Shown here piece by piece: positions 9,235 through 17,298 of a stretch of DNA of 64,000 bases. The number at the start of each line of letters is the position of its first letter. The stretch's first letter is position 1. A program made the translations under genes and the position numbers. Origin of the DNA: Mucilaginibacter dorajii (GTDB lineage Bacteria > Bacteroidota > Bacteroidia > Sphingobacteriales > Sphingobacteriaceae); contig NZ_JANTYS010000014.1 in the NCBI RefSeq assembly GCF_024808255.1, positions 122,365 to 186,364 of the forward strand. Direction: 5' to 3'. The notes under the pieces are model-generated. The model was not told the origin of the DNA. It ran no database searches and saw only the letters and a list, made by a program, of their open reading frames with translations.

Positions 9235-10320
9235 ATGAAACTTAAGCTCATCATATTCATCGGCTGCATCAGTCTTTTTGCAGCCTGTTCCGGCGATCAA
9301 AAGCCTGTAGACCTAACCACACCTGTAGCTGCCAGCACAAAAAAACATGCTGATATCGGTTCTATTACCGAACGGGCATTATCAGGGAGCGCCCGGCTGC
9401 CGGGGCAGTTAAAGCCCTTTAACGAGGTAAATATTTTCCCTAAAGTAAACGGTTTTGTAAAACAGCTGTATGTGGATAGGGGAACAGTGGTAAAAAAAGG
9501 GCAGCTGCTTATTACGCTGGAAGCACCGGAAATGGAATCGCAATTGCAGGCAGCCAACTCCCGCTATTTACAAGCCCAGGAAAACGCGGTAGCCAGCAAG
9601 GAAAAGTACCAGCGTTTAAAAGAAGCCGCCAAAGAGCCGGGCTCAGTTTCGCCGCTTGATCTGGATAATGCTTCGGCCCGGATGAAGGCAGATGAGGCGA
9701 TGGCCCGATCTGAACAATCAAACGTGGCTTCGGTACGCACTATGCAGGATTACCTGAATATCCGTGCCCCATTTGATGGAATGATCGTGCAGCGTAACGT
9801 ATCGCCCGGCGCGTTGGTTGCACCAGGTAAGGGAACAGATCAGCCAATGCTGATCCTACAGGATATCAGCAAGCTACGTTTAGAGGTTTATATCCCCGAA
9901 GATTATGTAGATAAGGTAGACCTGAACCAGCCCGTAAAGTTCACCTATAACGCCATGCCCGGTACAGAGCAAACCGCAAAGATCAGCCGGTCTGCAAACG
10001 CGTTGGGCTCCATGAGGTCTGAGGCTATCGAGATTGATATCATCAACAAAAACGGCAGCTTAAAACCCGGTATGTACGCCGAGGTAAAGATCCCGATGTT
10101 ATCAGGTGCTAAATCATTGTTGGTACCCAACGGTGCCATTGTGCGATCTACTGAGCGCGAGTATGTAATTACAGTAACCGATGGCAAAGCCACGTTGGTA
10201 GATGTAAAAGAAGGCCTTGCCCGTAATGACTCGACCGAGGTATTCGGCAATTTAAAGGCCGGTGATAAGATACTGAACCACGCTACTGACGAGGTAAAGC
10301 AAGGGGACAGCATTCAATAG
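9235..10320 (+). CDS. RND efflux periplasmic adaptor (membrane fusion protein), lipoprotein
   Basis: 361 aa from the ATG at 9235, which gives a lipoprotein signal (MKLKLIIF..LFAAC) with lipidated Cys. The frame extends upstream to 9211 but would overlap the pump gene without improving the signal. Domains in order are barrel-sandwich/lipoyl half-motif (PFNEVNIFPKVNGFVKQLYV), alpha-hairpin (about 95-150), second lipoyl half (RAPFDGMIVQRNVSPGALV), beta-barrel and membrane-proximal domain. It links the inner-membrane RND pump to the TolC channel. Only 4 bp separate it from the pump gene. Nothing downstream continues the operon. Confidence 0.93.
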   Translation: MKLKLIIFIGCISLFAACSGDQKPVDLTTPVAASTKKHADIGSITERALSGSARLPGQLKPFNEVNIFPKVNGFVKQLYVDRGTVVKKGQLLITLEAPEMESQLQAANSRYLQAQENAVASKEKYQRLKEAAKEPGSVSPLDLDNASARMKADEAMARSEQSNVASVRTMQDYLNIRAPFDGMIVQRNVSPGALVAPGKGTDQPMLILQDISKLRLEVYIPEDYVDKVDLNQPVKFTYNAMPGTEQTAKISRSANALGSMRSEAIEIDIINKNGSLKPGMYAEVKIPMLSGAKSLLVPNGAIVRSTEREYVITVTDGKATLVDVKEGLARNDSTEVFGNLKAGDKILNHATDEVKQGDSIQ

Positions 10321-10402
10321 CCATCTATATTATAAGAAGAAACCAATCAGAATCTTTATTGCGTTAGCTGAATTTATTTTTAGGATAATTTAGTACGCAT
10401 CT

Positions 10403-10433
10403 AACTTACGAAGTTTTTAAAACTTCGTAAGTT
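10403..10433. repeat. 31-bp palindrome, transposase-associated, copy 1
   Basis: Perfect arms AACTTACGAAGTTTT and AAAACTTCGTAAGTT around one T. It lies between the adaptor gene and the Y1 transposase gene, which converge here. Identical or near-identical copies are at 11028, 26926, 29449 and 32644. Confidence 0.9.
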
Positions 10434-10458
10434 TTTCTCCAATTTATAAGTCTATAAC

Positions 10459-11028
10459 CTAAAGGTATTCGCTTAACGCGCGGTCATTTGCTATAATTTT
10501 ATGATTCTCGATAAAACTTTCTAATCCACCAAACCAATCTAATACTTCGTATTTACATACAACAGTTTCTTTATTAGATAGGTAGGCATTGTAAGATGAA
10601 TATTTATATCCACCCAAACTTTTAACTAAATTGGCAACAAATGGATTTTGATGGATATAAGCGATAATTTTCGTAAAGTAGCTATTTGATGTAATTTCGG
10701 AAATTTTATACCGTCCTTGAAATAGACTTCCTACACGGTTGTATTTTTTGTTAATGGCTTTAGAATAAGAAATAAAGAAGTTTTTTAGACCTCGTTCAAA
10801 TGGATCCTTGTCATTTACCCGGATGAAAAAATGAAAGTGATTAGGCATCAAACAATAGGCGAAAACATCACAAAAAGGCAATACATGTTTTTTGAATTGA
10901 TGAAGAAAGTAACTATAATTTTCCTCTTCAAAAAAGATTAGATCTTTGTTGTTGCCCCGATTATAAAGATGGTAGCAGGCGTTTGGATTGATCTTCACAT
11001 TGATGACTTGAAAGGTTGAGATGTTCAA
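10459..11028 (-). CDS. REP-associated tyrosine transposase (Y1/HUH, RAYT-like)
   Basis: 189 aa. N-terminal YHLYNRGNN and the metal-binding HUH motif MPNHFHFFI are typical of IS200-like/REP-associated transposases. The C-terminal part has YIHQNPFVANLV, the region carrying the catalytic Tyr. The family cuts and joins single-stranded DNA at hairpins. The first frame start is TTG at 11028; a GTG 10 codons later (10998) may be used. The gene is flanked by two copies of a 31-bp palindrome (10403-10433 and 11028-11058), the second touching the start codon. The arrangement fits a RAYT with its own palindromic targets. No IS ends beyond the palindromes were seen. Confidence 0.88.
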   Translation of the reverse strand: MNISTFQVINVKINPNACYHLYNRGNNKDLIFFEEENYSYFLHQFKKHVLPFCDVFAYCLMPNHFHFFIRVNDKDPFERGLKNFFISYSKAINKKYNRVGSLFQGRYKISEITSNSYFTKIIAYIHQNPFVANLVKSLGGYKYSSYNAYLSNKETVVCKYEVLDWFGGLESFIENHKIIANDRALSEYL

Positions 11029-11058
11029 ACTTACGAAGTTTTTAAAACTTCGTAAGTT
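11028..11058. repeat. 31-bp palindrome, transposase-associated, copy 2
   Basis: Same sequence as copy 1 (AACTTACGAAGTTTT, T, inverted arm). It abuts the 5' end of the Y1 transposase gene and lies 12 bp from the stop codon of the exonuclease gene. Confidence 0.9.
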
Positions 11059-11070
11059 AGTGAGTGGCCC

Positions 11071-12441
11071 TTACGCCGATGCAAACACCACCATTCTATC
11101 GGGGTACTTTGTAGCATAGCTCGATACAATATTTTTGATATAATCGTTCCCGGGGTAGGGTGTCAGGTAATTTTTAAGTTGCTGTACGTTGCCGGCATCA
11201 AAATAATGGGAAATGTAACCCATGCCATAAAACTGGCCTTTCTCTACCAAAATACAGCTGTGTTCATCGCCATTACGGCCTTCATCGCGGATGGCGTAGG
11301 TAGGCAGGGCGAGTTTCAATTGATCAATGGCATTGTTTACTTTGCTGTTGTATTCATCGATGCTTTCAACACCCTCACAAGCGCACTTGCTGCCTTTTGC
11401 ACCGGTGCAAGGGTTATTGTTGGTTTGGATAAAGCAAAGCTTGGGGCACAGCTCAAACGTCTCTATCAGTTTATTTAGCAGCGTGTAACCATCGAGCAAA
11501 GAATTACAGGTATAGATCACATCGCTAAACTTACGGCGCTTATCAACAGCCAACCTAATGTAGCCACGCTGATCTTCATAAGCATACAGGCAAAAGGCAT
11601 GGTCAAACCGTTTTAACGACCGGTTATATTTTGGCCAAAGGCGCTTGATCTCAATGGCTTCCAATACAAAAGCAATAAGCTCGGTGCCGCAAACCTGGTG
11701 ACTGATGTGGTGGATATTGCGTAAAAACTCCTGTCGTTGCAAGCCGGGGTTATTACCGGTAAAATGACTGCTTACCCGTTTTTTGAGGCTTTTGGCCTTA
11801 CCAACGTAGATGACCTTGCCTTTATCATCATGAAAATAATATACACCCGGCGAATTGGGTAATTGCTCCACATCCTTTTTAGGCAGATTGGCGGGCAATA
11901 CCTGTTCTTTGGAGTTTTGTTTAAGGGCCTGTTTAATATGGCCTTCACTATCGCTGTTGAGCAATAAGGTAAACAGCTCAGAAGTAGCCTCGGCATCGCC
12001 GGCTGCACGATGGCGGCTATTGTTGCCGATGCCTAAATGCGTACAAAGCCGGCCAAGGCTGTATGAGGGTAAACCCGGGATAATTTTGCGGCCAAGGCGA
12101 ACGGTACATAATTTATTACACTGCAAATCGTACCCTGCGGCCGCCAAATGGTAGCGTACAAAGGAGTAATCGAAGTTAACGTTATGAGCTACAAAAATCT
12201 TCCCGTGAATAAGGTGATAAATATCGGCAGCCACATCCTCAAAAGGAGGGGCGTTTTGAACCATCTCGTTGGTGATGCCTGTTAAGGCGCTGATATAGAT
12301 AGGGATATTTTGATTGGGGTTTACCAGCGTTTCGTAACGCTTTACAACCTTTTTACCATCGTGAATGCGTATCGCAATCTCTGTGATGCCATTCGCGCTG
12401 GCATGCCCCCCGGTAGTCTCAATATCAACAATCGCATACAT
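11071..12441 (-). CDS. DnaQ-like exonuclease fused to GIY-YIG nuclease domain
   Basis: 456 aa. Residues 1-165 form a DEDDh 3'-5' exonuclease domain: VDIETTG (Asp/Glu pair), AHNVNFDYSF and HRAAGDAEAT (His/Asp). Residues about 195-275 form a GIY-YIG endonuclease domain like the UvrC N-terminus and Cho: GVYYFHDDKGKVIYVGKAKS, then KKRVSSHF. The C-terminal 180 residues resemble the region that follows in Cho-like fusions and carry a Cys cluster (CTGAKGSKCACEG). The protein probably acts in DNA repair, joining proofreading-type trimming to UvrC-like incision, but substrate is inferred. A TACATTTG promoter box sits almost at the start codon. It is the only gene in its unit unless read through into the transposase. 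Confidence 0.88.
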   Translation of the reverse strand: MYAIVDIETTGGHASANGITEIAIRIHDGKKVVKRYETLVNPNQNIPIYISALTGITNEMVQNAPPFEDVAADIYHLIHGKIFVAHNVNFDYSFVRYHLAAAGYDLQCNKLCTVRLGRKIIPGLPSYSLGRLCTHLGIGNNSRHRAAGDAEATSELFTLLLNSDSEGHIKQALKQNSKEQVLPANLPKKDVEQLPNSPGVYYFHDDKGKVIYVGKAKSLKKRVSSHFTGNNPGLQRQEFLRNIHHISHQVCGTELIAFVLEAIEIKRLWPKYNRSLKRFDHAFCLYAYEDQRGYIRLAVDKRRKFSDVIYTCNSLLDGYTLLNKLIETFELCPKLCFIQTNNNPCTGAKGSKCACEGVESIDEYNSKVNNAIDQLKLALPTYAIRDEGRNGDEHSCILVEKGQFYGMGYISHYFDAGNVQQLKNYLTPYPGNDYIKNIVSSYATKYPDRMVVFASA

Positions 12442-12445
12442 ATTT

Positions 12446-12453
12446 CAAATGTA
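12446..12453 (-). promoter_or_regulatory. Candidate -7 promoter box (TACATTTG) of exonuclease gene
   Basis: On the minus strand the box TACATTTG fits the Bacteroidota TAnnTTTG consensus. It ends 5 nt before the ATG at 12441, so transcription would start at or next to the start codon (leaderless or nearly so). No good -33 TTTG was found. Confidence 0.4.
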
Positions 12454-12570
12454 ATACAAGTTTGCTAATTATTTTAGTGTTTTTTTATTTTTAGTTGGGA
12501 AGTCCGAAAGACGGAAAGTTCGCGTTTTTGGCTACTTAAGATTGAAAATAAAGCAGTCAACTTTGAGTTT

Positions 12571-12660
12571 CCTTTCATATACCGTTGGTGCACCTTTCAT
12601 GCACCTTTCTTTATCCTTTCACGCACCTTTCATACACCATTGAATACCCTTTGGTATACG
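12571..12660. repeat. Degenerate word repeat (CACCTTTCA)
   Basis: The word GCACCTTTCA and variants recur about six times in 90 bp (CCTTTCATATACC, GCACCTTTCATGCACCTTTC, ACGCACCTTTCATACACC). This sits in the 403-bp gap between the exonuclease and the ABC ATPase. The rest of the gap holds only the hairpin at 12739-12776 and AT-rich sequence. Confidence 0.6.
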
Positions 12661-12738
12661 TTAAAAAGTATGTAACTAATTAATTATTAAATACTTGTGT
12701 GATTTTATCGCTGTTTGCAGTTCTCTTTAAAATCAAAT

Positions 12739-12776
12739 AACCAGGGAGTTTATCATGAAAGATAATATCCCTGGTT
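12739..12776 (-). terminator. Hairpin downstream of ABC ATPase gene
   Basis: Arms AACCAGGGA and TCCCTGGTT with inner TTATC/GATAA form a strong stem. On the minus strand it is followed by ATTTGATTTT. It lies about 70-106 nt after the ATPase stop codon. The T-run is imperfect, so it is a probable terminator only. Confidence 0.5.
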
Positions 12777-12844
12777 GTTTATATACAAATATACAAAAAA
12801 TGCAGCGCATAAACCGAATGTACCCTGCCTTCAAATACGAAATC

Positions 12845-13606
12845 TTAATGCGAATCCTTTTCTGCTATTTCCACGGCGGCCCTTCTGTCAACCTTTTGAA
12901 TATTATCGTTGTGGAAGTCCTTTTCAATCAATCCGTCGCGCATGCGCACAATGCGGTGGGCGTGCAGGGCGATATCTTCTTCGTGGGTTACTAATATAAT
13001 GGTGTTGCCTTTGGCATGAATATCTTCAAGCAGGCCCATAATCTCTATCGAGGTTTTGGTATCCAGGTTACCCGTTGGCTCATCGGCCAAAATAATGGAT
13101 GGGTTGTTAATCAACGCGCGGGCCACGGCCACACGCTGGCGCTGACCACCTGACAACTCGTTGGGCTTATGATCAACCCTATGCTCCAAACCTACATTTT
13201 TGAGTGCCGCGTTGGCACGTTCGGTACGCTTTTCTTTGCTGATGCCGGCGTAAATTAAGGGCAGGGCAACATTGTCAAGCGCGGTATTGCGGGGCAGTAA
13301 GTTAAACGTTTGAAAAACAAAGCCAATCTCTGAGTTGCGCACTTCGGCCAGCTCGTTATCCGTCATGTGGCTTACGTTGATACCATTCAGGATGTACTCG
13401 CCTTTAGTTGGGGTATCCAAACAACCCAGGATATTCATCAGGGTAGATTTACCAGAACCCGATGGTCCCATTAAAGCCACAAATTCACCTTTGTTAATAG
13501 TTAACGATACTGATTTCAGCGCGTGAATTACTTCGGCACCTATCACGTATTTACGTCCAATTTCGTTTATGGTAATTAAAGGCTTCTCTTTAGTCAATGG
13601 CTCCAT
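12845..13606 (-). CDS. ABC transporter ATP-binding protein, MacB/LolD type
   Basis: 253 aa. Walker A GPSGSGKST, Q-loop region ending VFQTFNLLP, signature LSGGQRQRVAVARAL, Walker B IILADEPTGNLD and H-loop THEEDI are all intact, so the ATPase should be active. The family (LolD/MacB/FtsE-like) drives type VII ABC systems that act on lipoproteins, peptides or antibiotics across the periplasm. No permease is next to it; a matching MacB-type permease lies at 34246-35493. It ends in a variable tail after EKDFHNDNI. It is monocistronic here, followed by a hairpin. Confidence 0.93.
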   Translation of the reverse strand: MEPLTKEKPLITINEIGRKYVIGAEVIHALKSVSLTINKGEFVALMGPSGSGKSTLMNILGCLDTPTKGEYILNGINVSHMTDNELAEVRNSEIGFVFQTFNLLPRNTALDNVALPLIYAGISKEKRTERANAALKNVGLEHRVDHKPNELSGGQRQRVAVARALINNPSIILADEPTGNLDTKTSIEIMGLLEDIHAKGNTIILVTHEEDIALHAHRIVRMRDGLIEKDFHNDNIQKVDRRAAVEIAEKDSH

Positions 13607-13664
13607 GAGTGTTTTTTGTTTGGACTATGAGTGGGGGCGGAATGTTACAAGCTTTTTGTTTTTT

Positions 13665-13750
13665 AGTCCGAAAGTCCGGAAGTCGGAAAGTCCGGAAGTC
13701 CGAAAGTGCGTTTTTGCTTCTTTCCGACTTTACCGACTTTCGGACTTCCT
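13665..13750. repeat. Word-like inverted repeat (AGTCCGAAAGTCCGG)
   Basis: Runs of AGTCCGAAAGTCCGGAAGTC are followed by the inverted form CTTTCCGACTTTACCGACTT, giving a long imperfect hairpin between gatC and the ABC ATPase gene. A relic of the same words occurs near 12496-12520. Confidence 0.6.
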
Positions 13751-13760
13751 CACTAAAATC

Positions 13761-14051
13761 TTACTTCTCAATAACCTTAGCCACTAAAAAGTAATTCTCA
13801 TCATGCTTAGGGGCATTTTCTAAAGCTTCTTCATGGGTGATCTGCTGTTTTACCACGTCTTCCCGTAAAATATTGGCACCTTCGGTCATGTATACCAATG
13901 GCTCAACACCGGTTGTATCCAGCTCGTTAAGTTTGGCCATAAAATCAAGGATCTTGCTCATATCCTGTATCATGTCTTCCTTTTCGGTTTCGCTTAGTTC
14001 CAGGCGGGCCAGGTGGGCAACTTTTTCAACTGTTTCTTTATCTATGGTCAT
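13761..14051 (-). CDS. gatC: Asp-tRNA(Asn)/Glu-tRNA(Gln) amidotransferase subunit C
   Basis: 96 aa, the normal GatC length. It begins with the family pattern VEKVAHLARLELSETEK and continues with DMSKILDFMAKLNELDTTGVEP, ending in the ENYFLVAKVIEK segment. GatC is the small subunit that holds GatA and GatB together in the transamidosome, which makes Gln-tRNA(Gln) or Asn-tRNA(Asn) from misacylated tRNA. It overlaps the start of its codirectional upstream neighbour plsC by 4 bp (14048-14051), so the two are translationally coupled. gatA and gatB are not in the window. Confidence 0.95.
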   Translation of the reverse strand: MTIDKETVEKVAHLARLELSETEKEDMIQDMSKILDFMAKLNELDTTGVEPLVYMTEGANILREDVVKQQITHEEALENAPKHDENYFLVAKVIEK

Positions 14052-14788
14052 GCCGATCGTAGTTTTTTATTAATAATTTCAAATACCTCATCGCGCAGGG
14101 CATCGGCATCATCAAGCGTTAAATGGGCCGTTTCAATGGGTTTGTGCACAAATATATCACAAATTCCCGGTCTGCTGCCTAATTGCTTACCATCGTCCCA
14201 AAGCACTTTCCAGGTATCGAGCGATGTTATGGGCAAAATTGGTATTTTCATTTCAATGGCCAGCCTAAAGGGGCCGTTTTTAAAAGGATGCAATTCGGGC
14301 GGATATTCTTTGGGAATGGTAGCCTCTGGAAAAATAACAACGCTTGCGCCATTTTTTAGATGATCGGCAGCAGCTTTAAACGCTCTGAAAGACGACATCT
14401 TACTTTCCCGGTTAACGGTAATATCAATAGTACGAAAGAAGTAACCAAGCACATAATTGCTCAACAACTCTTCTTTACCCATAAAACAAAGATTGTTTTT
14501 TAATACCGTGCTTATGGCCGATACATCCAAATTGGAGGTATGATTGCCGCAAACCACATATACTTTGTGCCTGTCTATCGGTTCTTCAAACGTAGCACTG
14601 TAAAATATCCCGGAGATACTGGAGCTTAAAAAAATGATAAGCCGCCTTATTTGGTTAATATATTTATACCTGCTAAGCTTTTGCCTAAGCACATATAAAA
14701 CCGGGTAACAAAGGGTGAAAAAGAGGGCTACATTATACCTGTAAAAATTGGTATGGATCCTTTTCAGTGTTAATTTCATGTTCACCAA
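14048..14788 (-). CDS. 1-acyl-sn-glycerol-3-phosphate acyltransferase (PlsC family), paralogue 1
   Basis: 246 aa. A membrane segment (VALFFTLCYPVLYVL) near the N-terminus anchors it. The acyltransferase motif NHTSNLD (H-x4-D) lies at about residue 82, and the second motif FPEATIPKEYPP matches the EGT-type glycerol-phosphate binding block. It transfers an acyl group to lysophosphatidic acid in phospholipid synthesis. A second, clearly related plsC lies upstream at 15387-16148, separated by nested repeats. The start at 14788 (MVNMKLTLKR) may instead be the second Met. The stop overlaps gatC by 4 bp. Confidence 0.9.
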   Translation of the reverse strand: MVNMKLTLKRIHTNFYRYNVALFFTLCYPVLYVLRQKLSRYKYINQIRRLIIFLSSSISGIFYSATFEEPIDRHKVYVVCGNHTSNLDVSAISTVLKNNLCFMGKEELLSNYVLGYFFRTIDITVNRESKMSSFRAFKAAADHLKNGASVVIFPEATIPKEYPPELHPFKNGPFRLAIEMKIPILPITSLDTWKVLWDDGKQLGSRPGICDIFVHKPIETAHLTLDDADALRDEVFEIINKKLRSA

Positions 14789-14941
14789 ATGTAAAAAAAA
14801 TACTCGTTTTTGGGAGCTTAAAGCTGAAGGTGCAAAGCTAATTTTATATCCTTAACAAGCTGTTAAGAAAAAAAGAAATGGTTATTATAAATTATAGTAA
14901 CGCCGATGATGAAGGAGGGACGCCGCAGATTGCATGGCGGC

Positions 14942-15342
14942 GAAGACTCACACGCCCGTCCGCCAAGGCGGACGGCATCCTCTCTCCGGCTGCGCCGCAT
15001 AGAGGGGTTTGAACAAGTGATAGCAAATTTATAATACACAACCCTTCTTCAAACCCCTCTTTCCGCGAATTACTGTGTGTACACATCTTTTGGGATCGTA
15101 TTTTTAAACAAAAACGTTGTCATTTCGAACGAACCGGTGGGTGATTGCGCGATGGGGGTGAGGAGAAATCTTGTAAAAGCGGACATTCGCCTATGCAAGG
15201 TGTATAAGATTTCTCCTCGCAGCCCTACTTTTTCCCTACCCGTGCTCGTTCGAAATGACATTTTTTTTGATGAAAAGATGTGTACACACAGTAGTTTCCG
15301 CGAGGCGAGGGTGGCCAGCGCAGCGTAGCCGGGTGAGTCTTC
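14942..15342. repeat. Outer palindromic repeat, split by MITE-like copy B
   Basis: Outer arms GAAGACTCAC (14942-14951) and GTGAGTCTTC (15333-15342) enclose inner arms AGAGGGGTTTGAA (15001-15013) and TTCAAACCCCTCT (15048-15060). The 223-bp element at 15071-15293 interrupts this palindrome. With its flanks, the repeat fills the 598-bp gap between the two plsC genes; no gene is seen there. Confidence 0.7.
15071..15293. repeat. MITE-like palindromic element, copy B, with 21-bp TIRs
   Basis: The ends are perfect 21-bp inverted repeats of the form TACTGTGTGTACACATC plus TTTT. Inner arms GTCATTTCGAACGA / TCGTTCGAAATGAC match copies A and C. A 9-bp direct repeat TTTCCGCGA flanks it (15060-15068 and 15295-15303), a probable target-site duplication. 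No transposase is encoded, so it is non-autonomous. Confidence 0.85.
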
Positions 15343-15386
15343 TTCAGCGTTTTTTGAAGCGTTGTTTTCTGTTTTATCAGATTTTT

Positions 15387-16148
15387 CTACGCAATCGTGT
15401 ACAACTTTTCGGTAAGCCGTAATTGTTGGGCTATAATGCCAAAAACCTGGTCGCGCAGGGTGTCGGCATCGGCAATGGTCAGGTTGGCGGTATCTATCGG
15501 TTTGTGTACATAAAAATCGCAGATGCCTGGTCTGCTGCCATGTTTTACGCCGGTGTCCCATAAAATTTCCCAGGTATTGGCCGATGTTACCGGAATGATA
15601 GGGATTTTATGCTCAATAGCCAGGCGGAACGGGCCGTTTTTAAACTCGCACAATTGGGGCGGGTAATGATCAGAGATCATTCCTTCGGGAAATATCACCA
15701 ACGAAATCCCTTGCTGCAGCTTTTCAGACGCTTTTTTAAAAGCCCGGAATGATGACATTTTACTTTCGCGGTTAACAGGGATATCAACCGAACGGAAAAA
15801 CAAGCCGGTAACCAAGCCATCCGCTAACTCCTGCTTGCCCATAAAGCTGCAGTTGTTGTTTACGAGAACGCACATGGCCGAAATATCGAGGTTGGAGGAG
15901 TGGTTGGGGCAAATGATATAAGTTTTGCTCCAGTCTATAGGTTCTTCGTAATGAAATTTATAAAAGATACCCACAAAGGCCGAACTAAGAAATCCCCATA
16001 TCCGCCTAAAGCCATTCATGGCCCTGTAACGACTTGGTTTTATGGAACAATATTTAAAAAAAGGCCAAAATATAAAGTAGGATAGTGCCACACTAATCAC
16101 GTATAAATACACGTGCACTTTTTTCAATATCATTTTCATCGTCACCAA
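15387..16148 (-). CDS. 1-acyl-sn-glycerol-3-phosphate acyltransferase (PlsC family), paralogue 2
   Basis: 253 aa. N-terminal hydrophobic segment (VISVALSYFIFWPFFKY), H-x4-D motif NHSSNLD, and second motif FPEGMISDHYPP are present. It shares long blocks with paralogue 1 (RSVDIPVNRESKMSSFRAFK against RTIDITVNRESKMSSFRAFK), so the pair arose by tandem duplication. It likely acylates lysophosphatidic acid at the inner membrane. The gene runs divergently from trpS with only 31 bp between the starts, so the promoters must overlap. A later Met (MKMILKK) could be the true start. Confidence 0.9.
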   Translation of the reverse strand: MVTMKMILKKVHVYLYVISVALSYFIFWPFFKYCSIKPSRYRAMNGFRRIWGFLSSAFVGIFYKFHYEEPIDWSKTYIICPNHSSNLDISAMCVLVNNNCSFMGKQELADGLVTGLFFRSVDIPVNRESKMSSFRAFKKASEKLQQGISLVIFPEGMISDHYPPQLCEFKNGPFRLAIEHKIPIIPVTSANTWEILWDTGVKHGSRPGICDFYVHKPIDTANLTIADADTLRDQVFGIIAQQLRLTEKLYTIA

Positions 16149-16179
16149 AAATAGAAAAATTCCTTACTTTCGCCACACT

Positions 16180-17175
16180 ATGGAAACTGTTGTTAGTGGC
16201 ATCCGGTCGACCGGAAATTTGCACTTAGGAAATTATTACGGGGCGTTGCAAAACTTTATAAAAATGCAGGAAGAATTTAACTGCTATTTTTTTATTGCCG
16301 ATTTGCATTCGTTAACCACGCACCCAACACCTGCCGATTTACATAGTAACGTAAAGCAGGTTTTGATAGAGTACCTTGCTGCCGGGATAGACCCGGAGAA
16401 GGCTACCATCTACGTACAATCTGACGTGCCCGAGATTGCCGAATTGTACCTGTATTTAAATATGAACGCCTACCTTGGCGAACTGGAACGCGCTACTTCC
16501 TTTAAAGATAAAGTACGGGCCAATCCCGATAATGTGAACGCCGGTCTGCTTACCTACCCGGTATTAATGGCTGCCGATATCATTATTCATAAAGCTACTA
16601 AAGTACCCGTGGGTAAAGATCAGGAGCAACACCTTGAAATGGCCCGCACCTTTGGTAACCGCTTTAACAGGCTATATAACCACGAATATTTTCCCGAGCC
16701 TTATGCTTTTAATTATAGCCACAACCTGGTGAAAATTCCGGGTTTGGATGGTAAGGGCAAAATGGGTAAATCAGAAGGAGAGGGCAATGCCATTTTCCTT
16801 AACGATACACCGGAGGCTATTAAAAAGAAAGTGATGCGCGCGGTAACAGACGGTGGCCCAACTGTAGAGAATCAAACCAAACCACAGGAGATCCAAAACC
16901 TGTTTGATTTGATGAAAGTAGTGTCATCTGCCGATACGCTGGCGCATTTTGATGATCTTTATAATAAAATGGCTATCCGTTACGGCGACCTGAAAAAGCA
17001 ATTGACCGAGGACATGATCATTGCCACAGCTCCAATCCGCCACAGGATCAACGCCATTGCAGCCGACGCTGATTACCTGAGAAAAGTTGCCTTGATGGGC
17101 GAAGAAAAAGCCCGCGCAAGCGCCTCAAAAACTATTAGGGAAGTAAGGGAAATTATAGGATTTAAGAAATTTTAA
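16180..17175 (+). CDS. trpS: Tryptophanyl-tRNA synthetase
   Basis: 331 aa, typical for bacterial TrpRS (class Ic). The HIGH-like motif is GNLHLGNYYGAL near residue 12 and the KMSKS-like motif is GKMGKSEGEGN near residue 193. ADLHSLTTHP and AADIIIHKATKVPVGKDQEQH are family landmarks for tryptophan binding and dimer contacts. It charges tRNA(Trp). The start at 16180 leaves 31 bp to the divergent plsC gene; a weak TACTTTCG box lies just upstream of the ATG. Essential housekeeping gene with no oddities. Confidence 0.97.
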   Translation: METVVSGIRSTGNLHLGNYYGALQNFIKMQEEFNCYFFIADLHSLTTHPTPADLHSNVKQVLIEYLAAGIDPEKATIYVQSDVPEIAELYLYLNMNAYLGELERATSFKDKVRANPDNVNAGLLTYPVLMAADIIIHKATKVPVGKDQEQHLEMARTFGNRFNRLYNHEYFPEPYAFNYSHNLVKIPGLDGKGKMGKSEGEGNAIFLNDTPEAIKKKVMRAVTDGGPTVENQTKPQEIQNLFDLMKVVSSADTLAHFDDLYNKMAIRYGDLKKQLTEDMIIATAPIRHRINAIAADADYLRKVALMGEEKARASASKTIREVREIIGFKKF

Positions 17176-17293
17176 ATAAGTTCATAGTTGATAGTTCATG
17201 GTTCATGGTGTATATTAGGCGGAGTTTCATTTTTCGCAGAATGTATTTTATGTAGATCATTGGCTATGATCTATGAACCATTAACTATAAACT
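17176..17293. repeat. Word-like inverted repeat (GTTCATAGTTGATAG)
   Basis: GTTCATAGTTGATAGTTCAT after trpS is answered by ATGAACCATTAACTATAAAC before the next gene, forming an imperfect hairpin that spans the intergenic gap. It may double as terminator or mRNA end structure. Confidence 0.55.
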
Positions 17294-17298
17294 AAAAA

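Noticed and set aside
12755..12999. Two plus-strand open frames of 74-79 codons
   Set aside because: They overlap the hairpin and the 3' end of the ABC ATPase gene on the other strand and have no family match; they are shadows.
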